DNA from: Diplonema papillatum
Taxonomy: Eukaryota; Euglenozoa; Diplonemea; Diplonemida; Diplonemidae
Assembly: GCA_030068145.1 (NCBI GenBank)
Contig: JAPJBO010000362.1
Location: 124,001-188,000 of the forward strand
Length of the DNA stretch: 64,000 nt
Reading direction: 5' to 3'
Position 1 is the first letter of the stretch. The number at the start of each line of letters is the position of its first letter. Below are positions 1-8,700 of the stretch, piece after piece. A program made the position numbers and the translations under genes. The notes below the pieces were generated by a model. It saw only the letters and a program-made list of their open reading frames with translations. It had not been told where the DNA came from and made no database searches.

Positions 1-672
1 GCCGTTTTTGGCGATCGGCGAGTTTAGCATCGCGACCACGTTTTCGACCAGGATCACCTCGAAGAACGGCGAGACTTTCTTGCAGAGCCAGTGCCCGTCG
101 GGAAAGCTCGGGCAGAGCTGCCGAATGAGCGCCGAAAACGGCTGGTCGCACTTTTCGCGCGCGTCGTCGGTCCAGTTGCGGTGTGCTGCGACGTGGGCGG
201 AGAGTTGGGTCTGCTCGCCCTGGAGCTGCGTCTGGGGGGTCTTCCAGGCCCGGGCGATTTCGGGCAGCGGGGCGCGGGGCTGGTGGCGCCAGCGGTTGCT
301 GCGCTTGAGGAAGAAGTCCTGGGGCTGCTCGAAGAGGCCGTTGTATGACGGGAAGTTGCGGAGGAACCCGCACTCCTTGAACTCGACGCGGTGGTCCTCG
401 TCGAACGGCAGGTTGGCGTGGAGCGTCAGCTTGTCGCCGCTGAGGTTCGGCGTCGTCGGGACCACGAAGTCGGCCGCGTCCTGGCTCGGCGGCTGGTCCC
501 AGTCCCGCCCGTTGTCGGCCGCCGCCCCGGCCGGCCCCAGCAGCCCCTTCCCCTCCTCCATGCGCGGCGCGCTGCAGTTCGGGCATACCGCGCCGCCGCC
601 CTGCCCCTTGCACATCCGGCAGCACCACTCCCACTCATCGTGGTGCCGCACCTGGCTGCGCGGCCGCTTCAT
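1..672 (-). CDS. RanBP2-type zinc-finger protein, C-terminus off the left edge
   Basis: An open minus-strand frame runs from an ATG at 672 to the window edge (224 residues, no stop), so the gene is partial. Near the N-terminus, W16 is followed by C18-x2-C21-x8-C30-x2-C33 and then APR. This resembles the RanBP2/Npl4 zinc finger (W-x-C-x2-C...C-x2-C...PR), a small module binding RNA or ubiquitin, although the family usually has about ten residues between the cysteine pairs. The rest is hydrophilic with conserved-looking aromatic stretches (for example HRVEFKECGFLRNF and PFFEVILVENVVAMLN), and I do not recognise it. The start follows the first in-frame Met. The first 61 codons and the 5' flank are duplicated just upstream (931-1170). 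The sequence is clearly coding in style; function is inferred only from the finger. Confidence 0.7.
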   Translation of the reverse strand, partial: MKRPRSQVRHHDEWEWCCRMCKGQGGGAVCPNCSAPRMEEGKGLLGPAGAAADNGRDWDQPPSQDAADFVVPTTPNLSGDKLTLHANLPFDEDHRVEFKECGFLRNFPSYNGLFEQPQDFFLKRSNRWRHQPRAPLPEIARAWKTPQTQLQGEQTQLSAHVAAHRNWTDDAREKCDQPFSALIRQLCPSFPDGHWLCKKVSPFFEVILVENVVAMLNSPIAKNG

Positions 673-1318
673 TGGCTCCTCTTCTTTATAGTACCACGAC
701 AATCAACGCGGGTTGCCCTTCCGTACAGTGCTATTCCGCAGGCTAAACTGTCTCCGTTCCTCTTTTTCTTCCAAATGCCGGCTAGAGTGTGCTTTCACGG
801 AAACGAGACCGGCATCGCTGGGGTTGTTTTCTTTTTTTTATGTCGTCCTGTTTTCACCCTTCCCCAACCGCCTGGAGGTTTAACGGCTGTTGTTTTGGAA
901 ATTCTTCGGACAGTGTCGCGTCTTGTCCGCGGCTGGTCCCAGTCCCGCCCGTTGTCGGCCGCCGCCCCGGCCGGCCCCAGCAGCCCCTTCCCCTCCTCCA
1001 TGCGCGGCGCGCTGCAGTTCGGGCATACCGCGCCGCCGCCCTGCCCCTTGCACATCCGGCAGCACCACTCCCACTCATCGTGGTGCCGCACCTGGCTGCG
1101 CGGCCGCTTCATTCGCTTCCCAGTTGCTCCTCTTCTTTGTAGCACCAACAATCTCGCGGGTTGCCCTTGCAGGTTTCTATGCTCTCTCCCCTCTCTTTTT
1201 TTTAGAGTAGAGTCTCCGAGTGACTGACGGCTTTTTTTCTCTGTTCCTCTTTTCTTCAGATGCCGGCTAGAGTGTGCTTTCACGGAAACGAGACCGGCAT
1301 CGCTGGGATTGTTTTCTA
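491..1318. repeat. Local duplication of the zinc-finger gene 5' end and its upstream flank
   Basis: Bases 491-674 recur essentially unchanged at 931-1114 (offset 440). Similarity continues after small indels through the upstream flank (GGGTTGCCCTT near 711 and 1158). It extends to a shared block around 777-830 and 1259-1318 containing GCTAGAGTGTGCTTTCACGG. The second copy therefore holds codons 1-61 of the zinc-finger gene with its own ATG at about 1112, then diverges. It is a truncated gene fragment, not a second gene. Between the copies (869-899) is a short dispersed repeat that recurs at 2428-2472. Confidence 0.85.
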
Positions 1319-1384
1319 GACTGTTTCTTGTAGTAAGCGGTCGGTTTTTTGAAGTCTCCGTTTGACTTGTGAGGCGAGGGGGGA

Positions 1385-1755
1385 TTGCAAGAACGTGCTT
1401 GAAATGGATATGTGCTCAACACCGCACTGGTCCCGTCTGCGCCGTGTTTCGGTAATTAAGCCACGGACACATAACATGCAGGGTCAAAACCTTGTGTCTT
1501 TTTGAAAATGGCAAAAAAAAAAAAATCCGGAAAATTTTTGGGTTTTTTGAATTTTAAAAGTTTGGAACAAACTCTGCAGTAATTTTTAAGGAAGTTGAGC
1601 ATTTTTTTTTGTTTCCAAACTTTTGGGGTCCATCGGCCCCGCGGGAGCGTTTTAAAAAGACACAAGGTTTTGACCCTGCATGATAAGGCGGACCATCATC
1701 AGCGCGGAACCTGAGTGTCTGCAGACAGGACTGCGGTGTGAGTCTGGCTGGTGAG
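1385..1755 (+). repeat. Dispersed repeat D1, interrupted by a MITE
   Basis: The core contains GTGCTCAACACCGCACTGGT, CGTGTTTCGGT and CCACGGACACATAAGG, then TGTCTGCAGACAGGACTGCG. Other copies are at 3288-3485 (uninterrupted), 7144-7222 (5' part), 36765-37010 (longest) and 53993-54030 (5' part). Here the sequence is split after GGACACATA by a 210-bp inverted-repeat insert. There is no convincing protein frame, so the family is unclassified. Confidence 0.8.
1474..1683. mobile_element. 210-bp MITE with about 28-bp terminal inverted repeats
   Basis: The ends are near-perfect inverted repeats beginning CATGCAGGGTCAAAACC, running through TTGTGTCTTTTT on the left with the reverse complement on the right. 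TA (or ATA) flanks both sides. The same host repeat at 3288-3485 lacks the insert and reads CACATAAGG across the join, so the window holds an occupied and an empty site. A TA target duplication fits Tc1/mariner mobilisation; ATA would not, and both are possible here. The interior is A/T-rich and non-coding. Confidence 0.85.
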
Positions 1756-1811
1756 GCGAGGGGGGAAGGGGGGGGCTTCCTTTTGTGCTGTTAGAGCAGG
1801 TTTTCTTTTTT

Positions 1812-1945
1812 TTGTACAAGCACCTGCTTTGTAGGAAATACTTGGAGGAGCTGCAAAAGATCAAAAGAGGTAAATGTGCTGTAGCCCACACGAAACACAG
1901 GTGAATCTGGGTTCAGTGGCGGGCGTAAGCGTTCAACAGAAAATG
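1812..1945 (+). mobile_element. SINE-like repeat S, copy 1
   Basis: The copy starts with AAGCACCTGCTTTGTAGG, passes through GGTAAATGTGCTGTAGCCCA and GAATCTGGGTT, and ends in GTGGCGGGCGTAAGCGTTCAACA. The same body occurs at 34716-34851, at 10190-10530 (reverse, with an internal tandem expansion) and at 31040-31205 (reverse, with a different head). The head resembles the D-stem/anticodon region of a tRNA (GCACCTGCTTTG, as in tRNA-Ala). That resemblance is suggestive only. Confidence 0.65.
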
Positions 1946-2790
1946 CAAGCAACTCGACAGGTCGGGCGCGGTAAGTTGGGTGAAGAGGGTGGTCGGGACT
2001 GATGTCCCGTCCCTTCTTTCATTCACCGCAAACAATTATTGTTTCTCCCCCTCTAGCCTCCGTCGAAGTAAGCACAAGGCAGCCCCTCGAGTATTTTATT
2101 TCGTCCTGTTTTCCAGAGCATTAGCTTGGTGTCCGGCCCATTTTCCAAATTTGGACCGCTAACGGCTTTATGCATCTTCACTGTTTTTCAGCTGTTTCTG
2201 CAATCAGGGGGCTCCAGTGTTGCACGTCTCTGCCTCCTCTCCGCCAGTGTCGACGTATCTTCACGACAAGGCTGGGCCCTGAGAGGCCCTCATTGACCAC
2301 CTCTGCCGGGGCTTGGGTGGCGGTGTGGTGCCATTTTCTTCTTTTTCTTTTTTTCCGGCGGCCTTTCCCAATTTGGACTGACAGTCCAAATGTGGATATG
2401 GAAGCTAAATTAAGACCCTGCTGGTTTCTCCCTCCCCCAACCGCCTGGAGGTTTAACGGTTGTTTTGGTTATTTTTCTTGTACGCGGCTGGTAGTTGGAG
2501 CTGCCGCAAGTGCTTCAGAGTAGTGGACTCTCACGCACAGGCTATGGCTGGAATTCGGCGTAGCAAACTGTCCATTGTGGCCTGACGAACAAGAGTGAAG
2601 GGAGCTGGGGTGTCAAAGACAGCTTGCGCGGTTTCCTGTGAATCAAATGGGAAAAAAAACGCAGTTCACCTCCGGCTGCTCGCAGCGGCAGAATTGTTGA
2701 GGGGGGTAATTACTTATTTTCTTCTTTTTTCAGGGTGATCTGGCAGGTGAGCAGCGGCACCTCCCTTAGCACAAGTGTACCGGGGGATCT
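1946..2790. other. Gene-free stretch with dispersed repeat fragments
   Basis: I see no supported gene. The block 2119-2170 (GCATTAGCTTGGT...TTTGGACCGCTAA) recurs at 30848-30898. The block 2428-2472 (ACCGCCTGGAGGTTTAACGG) recurs at 869-899. The rest is pyrimidine-rich with no recognisable content. Confidence 0.5.
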
Positions 2791-2794
2791 AAGC

Positions 2795-3900
2795 TACACG
2801 GAAGCCAAGCTGCACATGTTCGGCAGTACGGCGGAGCCAGAGGCCTACTGGTAAAGTGGCGACTGACTTCGCGAAGCAAATCATCAAGGTACAACGTACA
2901 TTGGGGCTTGGTGCTTTCGCTGAAGACAAGCCCGCAGAGACGGCCAGCCGCAGGGCAGAGTACGGGGTTGTGGCACTGCGCGAATCTCGTCGACTCGTGC
3001 TTTGGCATGCCGCGGTTGACCGCCACACGCCCTCGCCCCGGGGGGAATGCAAGACCGTGCTTGGAATGGACATGAGGAAACGACTTTCAAACAGATTGGA
3101 AACCGAGGATTCAAACATGGTCATGAAGAAAATCAAAAATCCCGAGCAATCGGAAAGGAAAAACAACTGTTCCCCTCGGCTCAACTGCGGTTGATCGAGG
3201 GTGACATCAATTGCACTTCTCGGTGGATGTCTTGGCTCTGGGAACGATGAAGACGCGATAGTCAATGGGAATTGCAGAAGCATGAGACATGCGCTCAACA
3301 CCGCACTGGTCCCGTCTGCGCCGTGTTTCGGTCATTTAAGCCACGGACACATAAGGCGGACCATCATCAGCGCGGAACCTCAGTGTCTGCAGACAGGACT
3401 GCGGTGTGAGTCTGGCTTGTCAGGCGGCTGTTCGTAGCTCGTCACAGCCAGGACCACCCGTGCTACTAGAGCACAGGCGAATCCGTCACGGGCCCAACAA
3501 CCGTGTCTGCTTCTGTTAGTTTTACAATTTTTTTCCTTCTTCTCTCGAGGTACCAGGGAAAGCCTGCTGCACGGAAGCCAAGCTTCACGTGTTCGGCGGT
3601 ACTGCAGAGCCACGGGCCTACGGGCCAAGTGGCTACCGATTTCCCAAACGAAAGCATCAAGGCGTGGCGCACCTTGGGGCTTGGCGCTCGCGCTTAACAC
3701 AAGCTCGTCGACTTGGGGCTTGGCGCTCGCGCTGAACACAAGCTCGTCGAGACGGTTAGCCACAGGGCAGACTTGGGGCTTGGCGCTCGCGCTGAACACA
3801 AGCTCGTCGAGACGGCTAGCCACAGGGCAGAGCGGACGGGGGTAGAAGTGTGCTGCCTCCGACTCAAGCTTTGCAATCTGTGGTTGACCGTCACGTTTAT
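2795..3900. repeat. Dispersed repeat D2, two copies, plus a D1 copy
   Basis: D2 copies occupy about 2800-3025 and 3545-3900. They share GGAAGCCAAGCT, TGTTCGGC(A/G)GTAC, TTGGGGCTTGG(C/T)GCT and GTTGACCG. Further copies are at 24430-24640 and, in part and reversed, at 61540-61620. Uninterrupted D1 lies between them (3288-3485). In the second D2 copy, 3712-3832 is two 60-bp tandem units (TTGGGGCTTGGCGCTCGCGC...GACGG(T/C)TAGCCACAGGG). The open frames that cross these units are side effects of the 60-bp period. Confidence 0.75.
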
Positions 3901-4724
3901 TTTCTTCTTCTTTCTCTCGAGCGAGACAGGGTCTCAGAGACGGCGGTACACGACTAAAAAGACTCCTGCAAAGAAATGTGAACGGAGGCTTTTCGTGTTC
4001 TTCAGCAGAGATGCTTTGAACTATGCCTGTGTCTAGGTTTTTGCACGTCGTCTTAACCATGTCTGTTAAGCAGCGGCTGCCAAATACCCCGAGACACCGC
4101 GCAAGGTGATAAACCGCTCTTTTGATTCCTTTTCAATTGGTTTTGGTGGGGCATTGCAGGCCCGAAATACAGGAATAGAAATGAAACAAAACGGACACAT
4201 AAAAGCTTCGCTGGGAAATACCCGAAAGCGCCGCCCGGGGGCGCGTTTTCGACGGAGGCTGGAGACGGGGGAGAAACGATACAACGAGACGCTGGACGCC
4301 TACACTCTTCCCGTAGGTGATACCCAGATGCACCTGATTTCGTTTGGGGGCGGCATACCCCCGCTCGTTAGTTCGCCGGCGGCATCCGCCGGTATTTCCC
4401 ACAAAGCGGCAGGTGCTTGTAAAAAGTAGTACTCGCGGTACAGTGGTGCTGACCTTGATATGCAGAAGAAGCCGCTACCGACTACCTCTTGCCCGCACCA
4501 GTAGTTTGAACTTAATATGCAGCAACAATCCGTGACGATAGACTGCACAATACGTTACTTTAGCAGTGGTAGTGGTGCGGTATGTGTCGCTCTAGTTCGG
4601 GAGCAGGTGTGGAAGAAGAACGGGGCGACCTTCACAAGCAAGAAGAAGCACAACTACAAATTGTGATACGCTTGGGTTCACCGACTCCTGCAATCGTGAG
4701 AAGTTTGCATGATAATTCTCTGCG
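3901..4724. other. Gene-free stretch with old repeat fragments
   Basis: The segment 3955-4080 (AAAGAAATGTGAA...GGCTTTTCGTGTT...CTTAACCATG) resembles 32825-32945. The segment 4405-4435 carries the S-repeat head motif in reverse (TTTCCCACAAAGCGGCAGGTGCTT). I see no gene. Confidence 0.45.
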
Positions 4725-5180
4725 ATGCTGGCAAGTGTCCGCCAAGGTCTAACTGACACGGTCCCTTGTGCCAATAGACACCGAAACTGCCTCGCGAACT
4801 CGAAGCTGCGGGCCATCTCGCATGTCGAAGACACCGATGACGAGATGGATGACGAGGCGGCCGAGGAAGTCATCGCATTGTCGCTGTACCCAACCCAGGC
4901 TGTACCCAAGGCTATGTGGCTGCAGACGTGGTTAAGAGGGGTGGGCAATGTGACGTTGCATGCTTCCAAAGAAGAGGAGACGGCAGAAGATGCGTTTCGG
5001 TGCTCGCCGCGACGGCGTCGGGGGACTGAAAGTCTGTTCTACGGTCTTGCGACCTGGGAAGTTGTATGCATTATGATGACGTGCCAACCAGATGTAGGCG
5101 GCAAGCGTTTTGACGGTTGGTCAGGGTTGCTGGTCCGAATAGCAAACAGGGAAAAAAAGAAGAAAGCCGCCGTGACGTGA
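4725..5180 (+). CDS. Hypothetical ORF with an acidic central segment, doubtful
   Basis: This is a 151-codon frame on the strand opposite to all host genes. Its central part is acidic (HVEDTDDEMDDEAAEEVIAL), followed by a Trp-containing stretch and a basic tail. The composition is more protein-like than the surrounding repeats, but I recognise no domain and there is no neighbouring exon or clear signal. It could be a remnant of a DNA-transposon protein or a chance frame. Confidence 0.22.
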   Translation: MLASVRQGLTDTVPCANRHRNCLANSKLRAISHVEDTDDEMDDEAAEEVIALSLYPTQAVPKAMWLQTWLRGVGNVTLHASKEEETAEDAFRCSPRRRRGTESLFYGLATWEVVCIMMTCQPDVGGKRFDGWSGLLVRIANREKKKKAAVT

Positions 5181-5204
5181 CATTGAGCAGGTTGAGACTG
5201 CTGA

Positions 5205-5330
5205 GACTGTGATAGACAGCAGTAGGCAATTCGATGCACTTCCAGGAAATAGGGGTGGGGGACTGGCTCGGTATACATGGTGGTACGAGTTGTCCGGAAA
5301 GAAAAGCGCCTCGTCGTTCCCCGCGGGTTT
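5205..5330. repeat. Dispersed repeat D5 fragment
   Basis: The part GATAGACAGCAGTAGGCAAT...ACTTCCAGGAAATAGGG recurs, reversed and diverged, at 29540-29615, and again near 45002-45070 (TAGACTGTGACAC...CCAGAGATAGGGATG). It is short and unclassified. Confidence 0.45.
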
Positions 5331-5412
5331 CGCTTGGTCTAGTACATTGCACGTGCCCAATAGCTGTGTGCACTTGCTGAGCCCCGGCGCCGGGATCGAG
5401 TGGGGTGCATAC

Positions 5413-6345
5413 ACCAGCAGCACGTACTAGCAGTACAGCATGCAGCGGTGCATCACCAGCAGCACGTACTAGCAGTACAGCATGCAGCGGTGCATCACCA
5501 GCAGCACGTACTAGCAGTACAGCATGCAGCGGTGCATCACCAGCAGCACGTACTAGCAGTACAGCATGCAGCGGTGCATCACCAGCAGCACGTACTAGCA
5601 GTACAGCATGCAGCGGTGCATCACCAGCAGCACGTACTAGCAGTACAGCATGCAGCGGTGCATCACCAGCAGCACGTACTAGCAGTACAGCATGCAGCGG
5701 TGCATCACCAGCAGCACGTACTAGCAGTACAGCATGCAGCGGTGCATCACCAGCAGCACGTACTAGCAGTACAGCATGCAGCGGTGCATCACCAGCAGCA
5801 CGTACTAGCAGTACAGCATGCAGCGGTGCATCACCAGCAGCACGTACTAGCAGTACAGCATGCAGCGGTGCATCACCAGCAGCACGTACTAGCAGTACAG
5901 CATGCAGCGGTGCATCACCAGCAGCACGTACTAGCAGTACAGCATGCAGCGGTGCATCACCAGCAGCACGTACTAGCAGTACAGCATGCAGCGGTGCATC
6001 ACCAGCAGCACGTACTAGCAGTACAGCATGCAGCGGTGCATCACCAGCAGCACGTACTAGCAGTACAGCATGCAGCGGTGCATCACCAGCAGCACGTACT
6101 AGCAGTACAGCATGCAGCGGTGCATCACCAGCAGCACGTACTAGCAGTACAGCATGCAGCGGTGCATCACCAGCAGCACGTACTAGCAGTACAGCATGCA
6201 GCGGTGCATCACCAGCAGCACGTACTAGCAGTACAGCATGCAGCGGTGCATCACCAGCAGCACGTACTAGCAGTACAGCATGCAGCGGTGCATCACCAGC
6301 AGCACGTACTAGCAGTACAGCATGCAGCGGTGCATCACTAGCAGT
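5413..6345. repeat. 42-bp minisatellite, about 22 perfect copies
   Basis: The unit includes CAGCAGCACGTACTAGCAGT followed by ACAGCATGCAGCGGTGCATC and AC (42 bp). It repeats about 22 times with no differences that I can see until the last unit decays into CACTAGCAGTAGCAGGG. Each unit contains the small inverted repeat GTAC-TAGCA-GTAC and the palindrome GCATGC. Because 42 is a multiple of three and the unit lacks stops in several frames, long frames stay open on both strands. I do not call these genes. Confidence 0.95.
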
Positions 6346-7140
6346 AGCAGGGAGTAGCAGCACACAGTGTAGCAGTACGTAGCAGCAGCATGCAGTGGTA
6401 TGTGATACCACGTAGCAGCAGCACGTATGCGTACGTAGCATTAACCTTTACGGACGGGGAACCCATGAGCCTGTCTTTTTGTTATGCTAGAATCTGGGGC
6501 CTTTTTTATAATCATCGCCAGCCAGTCCCCGCCCAGGATTCGCGAGCCGAAGCCCGTTTGTCGCTGGAAACGAATAAGCTACGGATCCGAAGACCCTAAC
6601 CCCACAAGGGAGCAGCTGCCGTCTTCCCATCATTGGATAAGTAAAGCGACAACAAGAGTAGTGGTATTTCATTGTTGCGGCCTCCCACTTATTCTTCACC
6701 TCCGTTCGTAAGGGGATAAACTGTCGGGGGGTTGGAGTAAAACTTTCGCGTGAGCGTCTTGTGGGTATCTCGCTTTGACTTGGGCGATGCCCGTCTCGCT
6801 GCTACCTTCACCTGACGCAGGTTCGCATGACTGGCGCTGCGTGCGCTTCTTGAGACCCTGCGCGCTGGGAATCGTGGAATCAAGAAACCTTTTCACGGTG
6901 TTGTGCGAACTGGGGGCACGCTCCTTTTCACTGTCGACGTGCCTGGTGCGGGTCTGCGTGGGGCTGCTCGTCTTCAGGGCCTTTCATCGAAGCACGGGCA
7001 CGGCTGTCTTCGACGTCTCCACCCAACAGTAACGAAGGTGGTGGCCTGTCTTTGCCTGATTTTCCCCCGCCCCGTGAAGAGGTGGTGAGATACTGGAAGA
7101 GGGCCGCCCGGTGAGGCTAGAGAAGACGGGGGGGGGGGGA
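6346..7140. other. No gene seen between the 42-bp and 66-bp arrays
   Basis: There are only short frames without recognisable domains and no clear repeat of other parts of the window. A G-run (about ten G) lies near 7130, just before a partial D1 copy at 7144-7222. Confidence 0.4.
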
Positions 7141-7390
7141 GACTGCAGGGACGTGCTTGGAATGGTTATGTGCTCAACACCGCACTGGTCCTATCTGCAT
7201 CGTGTTTCGGTCCTTCAAGCCACGGAAGCTAGAGGAAGGAGGGAGCAAAACAACTACGAGACGGGTTGTTGATGTTGCACGCTGCAGTACCCGCGATAAA
7301 CCGAGATTTGCTTGCGTTTTGTGGGGGGGGTGTCCAGTACGGTGTAGCCTTTGTGACTCGCACTGGGGGGGGGTCACCTTTCGAGGACTT

Positions 7391-7425
7391 GCTACAAAGC
7401 AGGTGCTTATTGAAAAACTCTGCGC
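7391..7425 (-). repeat. S-repeat head fragment
   Basis: The reverse complement contains AAGCACCTGCTTTGTAGCAA, the head motif of repeat S, with no body attached. Confidence 0.5.
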
Positions 7426-7522
7426 TGATACATATGCAGAAACGTGGGGGGGTGAAGGCAAGAACGTGCTTGGAATGGTAACTGCACCGCCGTGTTCAGT
7501 CTGCACCTGTCGGTCCTTTAAC

Positions 7523-7905
7523 ACGTTACATGCTGGTGAGTCAGTGACTAAGGCGTGCGTACTCGAATCGCGGCCCCTTCGAGAGCTCACGTTACATGCT
7601 GGTGAGTCAGTGACTAAGGCGTGCGTACTCGAATCGCGGCCCCTTCGAGAGCTCACGTTACATGCTGGTGAGTCAGTGACTAAGGCGTGCGTACTCGAAT
7701 CGCGGCCCCTTCGAGAGCTCACGTTACATGCTGGTGAGTCAGTGACTAAGGCGTGCGTACTCGAATCGCGGCCCCTTCGAGAGCTCACGTTACATGCTGG
7801 TGAGTCAGTGACTAAGGCGTGCGTACTCGAATCGCGGCCCCTTCGAGAGCTCACGTTACATGCTGGTGAGTCAGTGACTAAGGCGTGCGTACTCGAATCT
7901 CGCGG
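7523..7905. repeat. 66-bp tandem repeat, five full units plus a partial sixth
   Basis: The units begin ACGTTACATGCTGGTGAGTC, continue AGTGACTAAGGCGTGCGTAC, TCGAATCGCGGCCCCTTCGA and end GAGCTC. The start positions are 7523, 7589, 7655, 7721, 7787 and 7853. The five full units appear identical; the sixth diverges after CTCGAATC. The 66-bp period keeps frames open on both strands, so the apparent 22-residue protein repeats are not good evidence of a gene. TGAGTCAGTGACTAA inside the unit is a near-palindrome. Confidence 0.95.
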
Positions 7906-7917
7906 TCCAATCGAGTG

Positions 7918-8005
7918 CTCCCTACAAAGCAGATGCTTGATTAAAAACCCAAAAAGAAGGAGCGCAAGACTCCTTCAAGTAAGAATTGAACCCATGAGGG
8001 ACTGT
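7918..8005 (-). mobile_element. tRNA-head SINE fragment
   Basis: Read on the minus strand, it has GGGTTCAATTC (a B-box-like pol III signal), then TTACTTGAAGGAGTCTTGCG and, after a short gap, ATCTGCTTTGTAGG. The B-box-to-CTTGA(A/G) junction parallels the tRNA-Lys-headed copy at 31040-31205, which suggests both derive from tRNA-headed SINEs. Confidence 0.45.
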
Positions 8006-8264
8006 TGTCCTCTTTTTCTTTTTTGTGTGTTTTTTTTTTTTCTTACGAGAAACAACTGTCACGACAAAGACCGTTGAAAGCGATCGAGGAACTTTGTTAA
8101 CATGTTCCCAAGCAAGCAAAAGAAGTGGCGTTGTGCGCACCTCGGTTTCCTCGGTTTCGCACGGGATCGGTGTGATGGAGGTTCAAAGATACTGGTCGAG
8201 GTGATTGTTTGATGCCAGCAAACGTCTCGTCGCTGCACGCTCTTAAGTACGCCGAAAGGAAGCG

Positions 8265-8282
8265 AGAGAGAGAGAGAGAGAG
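8265..8282. repeat. Short GA microsatellite
   Basis: A run of GA dinucleotides just before the retroelement coding unit. Confidence 0.8.
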
Positions 8283-8387
8283 TTTGAATAGAGTATCTAT
8301 TTGGTATCGGAAAGTAGGTGCGAGATCAGGCAAACCTTGTGCGCTAGCTTCGTTTAACCGTGAATCTAATAATCAGGGCTTACCCCA

Positions 8388-8428
8388 CATTCTCGCTTTC
8401 ATTTTATTTCCATTCTCCCCAAGTATTA
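8388..8428 (+). promoter_or_regulatory. Candidate trans-splice acceptor before the retroelement ORF
   Basis: A pyrimidine tract (CTCGCTTTCATTTTATTTCC then ATTCTCCCC) ends in AAG at 8421-8423, six bases before an ATG at 8429. This is the layout expected for spliced-leader addition in Euglenozoa; it could also be a chance tract. Confidence 0.4.
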
Positions 8429-8626
8429 ATGCCGATCCGCAAGGATAGCCGCACGCGCCGGGCCGCGCTGAAGCGTCGACGGGTGATGGATCCTGACTGG
8501 GCGGCTGCTGAGGAAGCGGCGGACGGGGCCACGCGGGAGTGGCACATGTGGAACCCGTGCGAGCCCGGGGAGACGATGCACGCCCCTCCTCTTGCGGGAA
8601 AGGAAGGAAGGACCGGTCGCTGCTGA
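8429..8626 (+). CDS. Retroelement upstream ORF, 65 residues, basic
   Basis: A short frame from the ATG at 8429, preceded by the pyrimidine tract and AAG. It is strongly basic at the N-terminus (RKDSRTRRAALKRRRVMD) and ends in GRC. The reverse-transcriptase frame overlaps its 3' end in another register from about 8539. The pair may be one ancestral ORF broken by a frameshift, or a leader ORF. I recognise no domain. Confidence 0.4.
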   Translation: MPIRKDSRTRRAALKRRRVMDPDWAAAEEAADGATREWHMWNPCEPGETMHAPPLAGKEGRTGRC

Positions 8627-8700
8627 GGACCGGCTTGGAACGGTCGCCTGGGGGCTGGTCCCCCCCAGCCGACTCCGAACTTGAAGGACCTGGCGGGAGC

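Noticed and set aside
5071..6441. Long repeat-protein frames across the 42-bp array
   Set aside because: The period is a multiple of three without stops, so any frame stays open; there is no start context, domain or non-repeat coding flank.
5413..7905. Possible CRISPR arrays
   Set aside because: Both are direct tandem repeats without unique spacers, and the genome is eukaryotic.
7157..8077. 306-codon plus-strand frame across the 66-bp array
   Set aside because: It is open because of the 66-bp period and runs through D1 and SINE sequence on both sides.
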